Below are positions 23,705 to 33,660 of a stretch of 64,000 bases of DNA, in pieces. Made by a program: the position numbers and the translations under genes. The stretch comes from Tachypleus tridentatus (lineage: Eukaryota; Arthropoda; Merostomata; Xiphosura; Limulidae), in assembly GCF_004210375.1 (NCBI RefSeq), contig NC_134831.1, forward strand, positions 43,000,035 to 43,064,034, read 5' to 3'. The number at the start of each line of letters is the position of its first letter. Within the stretch, counting starts at the first letter, position 1. The notes under the pieces are model-generated. The model did not search any database. It was not told the origin of the DNA and saw nothing but the letters and a program-made list of their open reading frames with translations.

Positions 23705-23960
23705 TGGAAGGAGAAAGCTCAAAAAACATCTTTATACCTATATTAATAAATAAAATTACACATCTAAGAACACCCTCTACATTTCTACACTGAATTACAC
23801 AACCCCCTTCAAATATGTGGTCAGCTGTGGGTCAGTTTCCTCTTTCTTTCTTTCTGAACCTGACGATGACCGAACAAAGTCGAAACGTTGTTCGCTCTAT
23901 ATTTTTCTCTACAAGTGGGTTTTCTCGTCATCTCGGAATGTGAATTATTGTTTTGTATAT
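23705..23960 (+). mobile_element. Penelope-like element, 3' end only, copy I
   Basis: Matches the last part and 3' flank of the better Penelope-like copy at 40400-41300: CATCTTTATACC, ACACCCTCTACATTTCTACA, GGTCAGCTGTGGGTCAGTTT, and the short hairpin TGACGATGACCGAAC. No protein motif is left in this copy. Confidence 0.6.
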
Positions 23961-24752
23961 GATAGAAAAGTAATTTTCCAACAAGCTCGATACATATACA
24001 AATTCTTACATCATTCTTGTCTTGTTTGTGTCCATAACTGTAAAACAATAGAAAATATTACACTTACACCAATGCTTGAAACCATCTGTTCCAGAACACA
24101 AGGTTTTACCTTGTTATACCTATGCATCAATATTTATTGAGTTGTGCGCATGGACACAAATAAAACAGTTGTCATACAAGAATAAAAATAATCTGATAAA
24201 AGTAATGTCACTCTCTGTGAAGTGATAGCGTTTCTTAGTTTTCATGTATCGTATTTACTGTGACGGTTAAAATAACTATTACTTTTGTCCAAAATATTTT
24301 TTCTAAAGAAGGAAGAAACAGTATTGAACTATGTAAGTAGCTATGTTTGTTTTATTTATAGTAGTAGTGGAAAGTAATTCAGAACTGTTAGAGTATAAAG
24401 ATTACAAATTTTACTCTTTAATCTCATTTCATAGTGACTTATACTTTACTAATTACATGAAGTTAAAAATATCTACTGTTTACAATGACTTAACATATTC
24501 CGGATTTCCTTTTCCTAGATACCACTTTCCAAATCCAGTTTTATTTATGCTGGTTTTTTTATTTCTTCTAAACCTTTGATTCAAAAAATAGTTACACGTA
24601 CTAAAATAAGTCAGGTGTATCATGTATTGCACGTTCATTATTGTTCAATATTACGTTAGGATCACACAATATTTGATCTCAACTGTAGTTTTATCAAAAT
24701 TATCTCAAACAAATGAGGTAAACCTTGCACAACTTATTTAAACAAAAGTATC

Positions 24753-24815
24753 TAAACTCGGTTTCCAACACTGTGAGTCCTCAGTCATATCGATGTGCCA
24801 CTGGTGGATCTATAA
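24753..24815 (-). repeat. SINE (family 2) fragment upstream of MFS copy 2
   Basis: Fragment with ACTCGGTTTCCAACACTGTG and ATCGATGTGCCACTGG. Equivalent pieces lie before MFS copies 1 and 3. Confidence 0.55.
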
Positions 24816-24968
24816 TACTGAAGAAATGCTTTAAGTAATAGAAAGACAATTAAGACCAAATAATCAATATACGTTTTACAGTTGCAGTTGTATGGTGTAA
24901 TTAGTTAAATGCTCTATAACATAGATCTGCATAACTATAGATTACTATTTCCTTAATTTCATTAAAAC

Positions 24969-24975
24969 TATAAAG
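24969..24975 (+). promoter_or_regulatory. TATA-like box of MFS copy 2
   Basis: TATAAAG lies 39 bp before the ATG at 25008, at identical spacing in the other two copies. If used, transcription would begin within about ten bases of the start codon, giving a very short leader. Confidence 0.5.
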
Positions 24976-25007
24976 CACTAATTTTATTCGTATAGAAAAT
25001 TAGTAGA

Positions 25008-28000
25008 ATGGACGTCCGACCCTCGGTGTCAGTTGCTGGATGTTTCCTGATTTATCTGGCACTCGGTACAGTTTTAACGTTTGGAAACATTACTCCTTAC
25101 ATAACTTCGTACCTGAAACAAAGAGTCAAGAAGGACACAACATATGAAGAAACAAGCTGGATTTTCTATGCATTTATCTCTACATGTTCCTTGTTTTACT
25201 TAGGAGGCAAATTAGGTTGTCTCATTGGACGTCGCTGGAGCATTATTATTGGTTCTTGTGTTTTTTGGTAAGATGTATGATTGTATTTATATGTAATAAT
25301 AATAAAAACGAATAGAAACAATAGATAGAAAAGTTATTTACTGAAAGAAGTGAGAATTATTGTTGTTGTTGTTTTGCTGTTCATTTACTCGATCATTTAG
25401 TATGTTCATAAGTTAATCCTACATTCATATCAGAGCTTACGTTGTAAAATTAAAGTTTTTAAAAATAGGCTTGAAAGTGAGCGTGGGTATAGTAAACGTT
25501 TATTTAAGAAACATATTAACTTCTTATCATAACATGAATAGAAATTACCATTATCTGTCAAATAATACTAATCAACCGACATAATAACAAAACACTTCAC
25601 AGCAGTAGATTGATGATAATATAATATTTCTTCAACTCTGAAGATCAAAACACGATGCAAGACAGGAAATTTATTGAAAGTATGGAATATAACAAAATAG
25701 GAAGACGTAATGTGAGGACTTTGTAACTCTCTGAAGAGCAAGCACAAATAAAATACCAGTTAATTTGTAGTGATAACAATTTTACCACAAGAAGAGCACC
25801 AGAAATAGCACGTAACAGTCTACTAAAGTAGATCAATAAATCCTGAAAAAAAGGAGTTTTTGTTTGTTTTAGGTAATACTTCTAAATGTCTTAAGAGATA
25901 TTTCCATTATTAAATGTATTGACAACAGTTCACAGTTTGAGCAGGAAAACGAAGATGACGTTGCGAAATATAATTATGAAATATGTTGGTATAAAGTAAG
26001 AAGATGAGAAATGGTGGCGCAGTAAGTGAACAACAAAAAAAAAACTGTACAGATGAAGGAACAGAAGGAAAACCAAAATAATAGTACTGTATTGGAAGAG
26101 CAAATATCAAAGTAATAAAATAGAATAGGAGACATCTCTATATATAATATATACTTTTTGTTAATGTGAATGTTATGTGTATGTAACTCTCGTAGTTCTC
26201 GTACTGGCGTATTTATTCAAGCTAAATAAAAATCACTTTTGTCTGTTAGTTTTGGGATAGCAGTAACGTACTGGAGTATACAACACAGACTCGTAACAAC
26301 CATAATCACTTATGGAGTGATTAATTCTTTGGGACTTGTCTGTTGTTTTGGCTACTCAGTGATCACTGCTGTCGAGGTGAGCACCGTTCTTTTCAAAACA
26401 TATCAATTAGAAATCACTAAAAAACAGATAATTTCATGTTCCAGTTGTTTAAGAAATATCATTTATCTATTTTATTTCAATAGCTATAAACAACATATAT
26501 GTAAGTATATACATTTATATGTCCATGTTAGCGTCCATAGGTAACCTACAATAGTAATACACGATAAGTTAAGTATTCGAATTGTTTTAATTATTGATTT
26601 TAACATATTTGAATAAAATCTGATGAGAAGGGTATCTGCAATTTATCCGCTGGGAATCTAAACTCTGTATGTGTCACTTTACGTCACGATTCATTTCTAA
26701 AAATAGGAGATGGCATAATAGTTAAAATGCATTTATCCAGATACAATAGGTATAATATTGTCTGTCCATTGAGATATTAGTGACGGGGTTGAAAGGGGAC
26801 CATGATGGGGATGCCTTGAAAATTAAGAAGTGTATAAGTTTTATGTTATAAATTATTAAAACAAGAAATATTTTCCCCCTTTTTATGTATATATTTCATT
26901 TTGTATTTCAAGTGCATAGACTAACAACAATATAAGGTTATAATTCTGTTGCTAAGAGACATGTTTAAAATACATAATGGATCGTGGTGTTACCAACTTG
27001 CTTTTCAACATATTAGATGATAGTCGAATTGATGTTTACCTCTCACTGGAAGAAAACTATGTCAGCGAACTTACAAGCTAAAAACAGGTTTCGATACTCT
27101 TTGTTGGCTGAGCAAAAACAACCAATTGTGTAGATTTGGGTGCTTAGTTCAATAAAAGAACAACAACTAGTTGATTACTAATAATTATTAGTATTTGAAT
27201 ACGTCACGAATATATTTCATGAATGATCTTAATTTTGGTTCATTCACAATGGAATTTACTTACGTATAGCTGACTTCAGTTTTTATTCTTTGCCTCTACG
27301 TTGGTGAAACTTGGTTTCGCAAAAAAATTATTTTCGAAGTTAGCTATGACAATTGAGGTTAGGATTTTCAAGGGTGTGGCGATTAGTGCCCCAATATATT
27401 TTGGCGTGCGATATGCTCGCCTACGTGGAACTATCACCAATTTGTAAACAAATAAACTGAATAATCCCGTAAATCTGTAACAAAGTGGTTGTGTCTGTTG
27501 ATCGAAATACATATAGTTACCACTAATAACCAGATAATATATAGTTCATACAATACGTTTCTTAATTTATGAAGTGTTATAACATTTATCTTGACTATTT
27601 CAAAAAAACAGGCCACAAAATAAATTAACATTTGTTTTCACAGTTGTTTCCCAACAAGAAATGCTTCGTGACAGGGCCAGTTGCTTCAGGATTATCTGTA
27701 ACTCCTCTTTTTATGAATAGTGTGCATACATTCTTTGTAAACCCCAATAATCTACAACCTGCTTCTGATGGGTAAGTTACAAGTTCCTGTAAACTTTCGT
27801 GACGCTTCTACAAATAAAACACTGTCTACTTGTTTCAGTTTTCTGCTACCTTTTTTTACTTTTTACTCAAAATCCTTACATCTTTTTATTTTAATTGTTA
27901 TGTTTTTTATTGAACAAGTCCCAAATATTTAGAACATTTAGGAAGAAAATTATAAAAATTGTAAATTCATGCAATAATGGAACACTTACTTATATGACAC

Positions 28001-31000
28001 TGAAAAAAATTACCGCGCGATGTGAAAACCACAACTTTGCTAAATTTTATTGTGTGTACATGTAGATTTAGTTTAGAAGTCACAATTTTCCAGTTACGTC
28101 TCCGTTTCTCATAAAGTAGAACTTTTCTTTATTGTCAAGGTAGAAATATGACGTTATGAATGCATCTCAGGCGGATGTAAAGCGCTGGCACCATCTGCAT
28201 AAATATGATAGTTCTGTCTGTTGTATGTCCACATAAATACTTAGCAGGTTGTGGACATATGAATGTTTTGCTCCGTTTTGTAACCACTACTTTGCTTTTC
28301 TTGATGGACCTTCATCAAATTTGGCATGAAGGTTTGTTGTGTCCATGAGGAGTTTATTGAAGAAACTTCAGACTGTAAGGTTAATCTTCATTATACGACA
28401 TGAAAAAGTTAGACTTATTTACTAATGGCAGTTTTCGTTAAGCGAGCTGGGAATCTTTTAATTCTGAATAGGAAGGTTTATGGGCCTGGCATGGCCTAGC
28501 AGGTAAGGCGTTTGACTCGTAATCCGAGGGTCGCGGGTTCGTGCCCGCGTCGCGCCAAACATGCTCGCCCTCCCAGCCGTGGGGGCGTATGATGTGACGG
28601 TCAAAAATCTTGGTAAAAGAGAAGCCCAAGAGATGGTGGTGGGTGGTAATGACTAGCTGCCCCTTCCCTCTGGTCTTACACTGCTAAATTAGGGACAGCT
28701 CGGTGCAGTGGGCTAACAACCTATTTAAATACTTATTGAAGAATCCGCAAGCGCTTGCGGCCCTATGTTCTAGATAGAATCTAATGGTGATAAACTAACT
28801 ATCTAACTAAGGTTTGTGTGAACGAATGTTAAATTGAAAGAAAATTATAAAAATAATTTAGTTTCAACCACATTTACTCTTCAAAAGAAGAAAGGCAAAA
28901 GGGATATTTTTGTTATTTTAAAGAGAAATATATGTAATAACGTTACAAGCTCAGAGTATGTGATGTTACACGTGTTAAGGCACTGATTGTCAGACGAAAA
29001 TGACAATAAAAGTTGTGCACTTTGAAAACGGAGGAAAACATCGGATTTTTCGCCAAAACGCATTCGTGTCCAATAAATTTCTTTGAGAGATCTGGATGTT
29101 CTGTAAGTGCAACATGTGCAAAATCCCTATAAAAGTGACGGGTTCTTGGTTTCCATAGCTCAGTGTTAAGCCACTGACACGCAATACAGTTACGCCAAGA
29201 CTGACTGAAGCACAACGCAACAACGCCATTTGTCGCTTGGAAGCAGGCGAATCTCGATGAGATGTTACCAGAGCTCTGAATGTCTACCTAAGCACCATCA
29301 CAATGCTATGGAATCGTCACCAACAACATGGATCAACTCGTGACCGTCCACGATCTGGCAGACCTCGTGTGATCACGCCCGCACAAGATCGCTACATCCG
29401 GTTACGTCACCTTCGGGATAAGACCACCACTGCGACGTCTACTGCCTCAACCATACCAGGGCTGCGTAGGATTTCCGATCAGACCGTACGCAACCGTCGA
29501 CGATATTCTTAGGCCCCATGTGCAACCCATCACGGTGAAAGTCAACGACGTTTTTCAACATGACAACACCCGTCCTCACACAGCCCGACTCGCCACTGTC
29601 TTTTTGAGACACCGCAACATCAACGTTCTTCCCTGGCCCTCCAGATCACCGGATTTAAACCCCATCGAACATCTTTGGGACGAGTTGGACCGACGTCTGC
29701 GACGGCGACAATCTCAACCGCAGACTCTACCTCAGCTTGCAGCAGCTTTGCAGGCTGAGTGGACAGCCATTCCACAGGATGTGATTCGTCATCTCATCGC
29801 TTCCATCGGCAGGAGATGCCAAGCAGTTATTGATGCTCACGGGGGGCATACTCGTTATTGAGGTTGAGTGACGTTAAACTTCAACTAGTGAGCGTGGACT
29901 TCGCCTTTGCAAACGTTGGATGTTCTGCAGTGAATGTGCAAAGTTTCACAAATGTCATACAGAACTACCCGGAATAAACTTGTTAACAATATGTCTCAAA
30001 TTTTGCCTTTTGCGTTTCTTTTTTTGAAGAGTATATATTGAACCTCTGTAGATGTATCCTCTTTACGCTCTAAAATGTCCCGTTCAACTTCTGATCGTGT
30101 TTTACGTTGGTCACATATATAAGACAAACCTAGAAGATTTATAAAAATGAGATGTTTTTAAGATAAATAATTCTTCATTAAACCCAAACACGGCAGTAAA
30201 AGAACTTTGCTTATTTCCATCACATTTTTAAACGCTTTATTATTCCGAGCAATTTTTTCTCAAAATGTTTTAGAGATTATTTATAAGTGCCATTACTCTA
30301 CGTGTTCTAGATGTGTTTCATTAATTGAGTAGTACCTGTTTTTTTCTTCCTTCTCCACTGTTTAAGATTCTATTGTTAAAACAAAATTAGTGTTACAGCG
30401 AATTTTTGAAGAAATTTTAGAATACATGAACCGAAGCTGTGAGGACAGATGTATATACTAATATATAAAAACGTTGGTGGAATTAAATTTTCATCAAAAG
30501 AGGCTCAGCCAGTGTTTAATAATAACGAAAAGTAGTGTTTTTTGTTAGAAAACAACCTTTAGTAAAATTATATCTTAATCAGCTAATTTTAAAAAAAAAA
30601 TTAGAAGTGTTTCTACTTCTATTTTCCATTATATTCTATTGTCGGTTTCTATACATACCGAACAACTGTATTCATATTTCTAATCCAGGAAGAAACAGTA
30701 TCCAGTGAACTAACACATATGTGTAAAACGTCAAGGCATACGTGCATTATAGAATTGAGTACAAAAACTCTGGACTATAAAACAACAATAAATAATGAAA
30801 AACTTTCTACATCACTGGAAGAAACTCCAGCCAATGCGAACATTGATGACCGACAACCGTACAGAAATAAACAAGCTGAACTTGATGTGTTACCAACAGA
30901 AACTCTTAAAATGAAAGAATTTTATCTTTTGTCAATAGTTTGTATCAGCTCATATTACCCATATATGTTTGTGAATGTTTTTTATAAGGTAAGTAGTATC

Positions 31001-33173
31001 TGTAACTATTAACTACCATAACTAAGATTAACCTTCAGAAAATATTAATTTTATTGTCATTATAAACCGTCTTCTTGTGCGACATGGAATAAACTCTGGA
31101 CGACTCCATTGAGTGCAGTTTTCTAACCTTATATAAAATAAGCAGAAGTTATATTTAGAAACTAAGTAAAAACTCCAGGTCTGTGTTAAAACAATCTAAC
31201 CAGAGTGATGAGAGAATGTTTTTTCATTTGAAAATAAGTTTTTTACTGTTTTTCAGACATATGGACAGACGTTTATAGAAGACGATACATTTCTATCTAT
31301 CGTTGGTTCTGTTGTTGGAGCTGTTCATGCTCTCAGCCGAGTGACTGTGAGCTTAATTCAGGACAAAATATCTTACAAGGTAAAAACATGTAAAGGGAAG
31401 TGATTGAACTTATGTTGTTAAAATTATTAAAATAATATTTATTGTGTTAAATGTATAAAATCTTTATGGTTAAGTAGTAAAATAGAGAGTTCAGAATAAT
31501 AAAACTTTTTCTGAGCTCTACGGTATAACAACATAGTCTATTCTTATCCTTTTTACATGAAGACAAAATATATCAGTGTAATAATACTCAGCGATACTGA
31601 AGTAGTGAAAATATTGTTGAAAAAACACTCTTTTGAAAAAGTGTTTAAAATACTTTATTTTAACGCAAATAAAATAATAATACGAACACTTTCAGATTAC
31701 TCACCTAAACAGTCGATTTGATAAGTAATCTGTTTTTCTCACGGAAATGAAAGTACAAGAATCATGCACTTAATCCAAACTGTGGACCAAATAATGTGTA
31801 CTTATAATAAGAACATATGTCTGGGTTATATATAATGATTTTTATCCTTCTTTATAGATATTGTTTTATGTTTCTTGTATCTTAAATTCGTTTTTTAACT
31901 TTAGTCACTTTAAGCTATAACATTATATTTTTAGTTAACGAGTCTTCTCTTGCTGGGAGAACAGGCAGTTTTACTGTTCACTATGGTGGCGACATTTCTT
32001 GAAGGGAAATTTATGTACATGATCTGGATTTGTGGGCTTTCTTTTACATTTTCTCTTGATTTTGTCTGTGTTCCGGCTGCTGTTGCTGAAGTTTTTGGAT
32101 TCAAATACACTTCTGAAATTTTCGGAATGGTAATTTTTACATCAGTAAGTACACAATATTATATCAACTTTTTATTTCTAAAACAAAACTAAATAAATGT
32201 TTCTATAAAGAAATTATTCAACTTTACATGGTTTTTTTAAAGACCAACCTACTTTGTGAAAGTGTAATTTCATTAAAACCACGTTATATTCTAGATTTCA
32301 ATTATGAGAAATAAAGTTGATATCTTTCTACCATACACGAGGTGAACATATCGAGTTTTAACTAATAATTTATGACTTTTTATTTCAGACGGCTTCCTTC
32401 TTTCTCTGGTCCTTATTTATACATCGTATTGTTTCTTCATTGGAATGGTTTGCTACATTTTGTGTCACAGCGACTGTTTTTTTCACAGGTCAGAATGATT
32501 TCTTTTTAGTTTAGAAAATAGAAATTTTCTATTTTACTGTATTTTAAAGATCAGCGTTTGTTATTTTTATCATTTTTTGCTTGGGAAAAAAGTAAATAAA
32601 TGTCTAATTCACAACGCAAATTAACTACGATGTTTTTATGATTCTTAAAACAGTCGTAACTCTGAGACACTCAAGAGCAATCAAGACTTTATATTATTTG
32701 CATCCTAACTGGTCTAATAAGTTTCGCTATTAAGCGAAATGTACTCATCCTTTTGAATGAAGCTTTAAGAAGGAAAAAGTTATTGGTAAAATTTAGATTT
32801 AGCGTTGCAGTGTTTTCTTGTTAGTAATGCAATAATGAAAATTAATTTAAGTTACTTAATTAATGGATTAGAGCTGTCACTGCATATTGTGTGTGAGATT
32901 GATATACATTTATCATGAAATATAAATTACAATGAAATATTTTAGAAATTAATGAAAATATATTACGTGATTGCGTAATGATAAATAATTTATAATTTTA
33001 TTGCCATTCGCCTGTTTGTTTGTTTTTCTCTTTTCATAGGGATGCTTGTGACTATATTTTTCCCTGACACACAACGTACACAACCATTAATATCAACAAA
33101 TTTTGACAGGAACAGCGAGGAACTAGTTACGGATCTTTTGAACATTAGAAGATACTTTCTTTATACTTGTTAA
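25008..33173 (+). CDS. MFS transporter (OFA-like), copy 2: all exons open but exon 4 missing
   Basis: Predicted multi-pass membrane transporter of the Major Facilitator Superfamily, nearest by motif to oxalate:formate-antiporter-like proteins; the substrate cannot be inferred. Exons: 25008-25267, 26250-26376, 27644-27771, 30689-30988, 31257-31379, 31935-32144, 32389-32488, 33040-33173 (TAA). All internal borders are GT/AG and phases agree, except between 27771 and 30689. Exon 1 has TM1 with LTFGNITPYITSY and the loop signature GGKLGCLIGRR after TM2. Exon 2 has VTTIITYGVI. Exon 3 has LFPNKKCFVTG and FFVNPNNLQP. Exon 5 is the hydrophilic central loop ending in KEFYLLSIVC (TM7). Exon 6 has YGQTFIEDDTFLSIVGS. 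Exon 7 has VAEVFGFKYTSEIFGM. Exon 9 has GMLVTIFFPD and a short tail. Exon 4 (TM6, 127 nt in copy 1) is absent, and joining exon 3 to exon 5 shifts the frame and stops after 179 residues. It is therefore probably a recent pseudogene or a truncated product, unless exon 4 lies elsewhere. Confidence 0.75.
25268..26249. other. Intron 1 of MFS copy 2
   Basis: AT-rich intron, homologous to the same intron in copies 1 and 3. The short minus-strand ORFs at 25645-26110 are not supported by any motif. Confidence 0.6.
26377..27643. other. Intron 2 of MFS copy 2
   Basis: Intron aligned with the region after exon 2 in copies 1 and 3. No repeat family or extra exon recognised. Confidence 0.6.
28480..28808 (+). 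mobile_element. Chimeric SINE in MFS copy 2 intron
   Basis: A family 1 SINE head and body (GGCCTGGCATGGCC through GCTAAATTAGGGACAGCT) is joined to an unrelated 3' part that includes GGTGCAGTGGGCTAACAACC and the perfect 16-bp palindrome CCGCAAGCGCTTGCGG (28745-28760), ending in CTAACTATCTAACTA. The whole is flanked by AAGGTTT (28473-28479 and 28809-28815). MFS copy 1 has a single AAGGTTT at the uninserted site (near 5932), so the two halves arrived together. Confidence 0.8.
28877..30031 (+). mobile_element. Tc1/mariner-like element, internally deleted, in MFS copy 2 intron
   Basis: 1155 bp with terminal inverted repeats (CTCTTCAAAAGAAGAAAGGC at the left, its near complement at the right) flanked by TA. 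MFS copy 1 preserves the empty site at about 5992, CCACATATATTG, with a single TA. Close relative of the element at 14190-15607. It lies in the intron between exon 3 and exon 5, in the same direction as the gene. Confidence 0.9.
29202..29861 (+). pseudogene. Tc1-like transposase pseudogene (element at 28877)
   Basis: Frame begins at ACG (29202) where ATG is expected before PRLTEAQRNN, has a TGA in the first helix-turn-helix, then WNRHQQHGSTRDRPRSGRPR (the GRPR AT-hook-like motif) and RRISDQTVRNR. It then jumps to DEILRPHVQPI with a frame change, so the middle catalytic third is missing. The C-terminal part is intact: FQHDNTRPHTARLA, SPDLNPIEHLWDELDRRLRR, and the end RRCQAVIDAHGGHTRY with TGA at 29859. 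The same deletion in two distant elements means it arose before they moved. Confidence 0.88.
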
Positions 33174-33660
33174 TCTCCAGATATTTTTAAAACTGTGATA
33201 TCAACACAGCCTTCACTTCATGTTTAATTAATACATTATGTATATATTTAAGTATCGTAAATGTTTGTTCATCTGTTTGATAGAGTTTTCTTTAACCCAT
33301 TTAAAAGTATAGTGACACAGAGATATTCATTAGCTCTCTAATGAAAACAAATTGATAAAGTAAAATGCTACATATTTTTGGTTCATTGCATAATTGACAT
33401 ATGCTCTAACGTCTTCAGTACTATGATAGAAAAATGTAAACTGGGATATATATGTATTTATTTGGCTGATCAGAAAATCAAGAAATTGTATCCTTTATTA
33501 GTGAGGGTTGATTAAAATGAAAGACTAGGCTACATAGAGCGGGAGAGTATATTATATGTAGAGTTATTTGAAAGGGATTTTATTCACACAGTAAGTGTTT
33601 TTTACGAAGGAATTTCAGAAGTACGAAAAACTGGTATAACTAGTTTATTCGTGTAAATTA

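Larger units (their letters stand above)
20280..25007. repeat. Segmental duplication block E leading into MFS copy 2
   Basis: Collinear with 54957-61489 upstream of MFS copy 3 and, for its last part, with 41100-42140. It contains a retroelement ORF1 remnant, SINEs on both strands, a Tc1-like fragment and a Penelope-like 3' end. All of these recur in the 54957-61489 copy, so they were present before duplication. Confidence 0.75.

Noticed and set aside
28438..28629. 63-codon minus-strand ORF
   Set aside because: Reads antisense through a SINE head.
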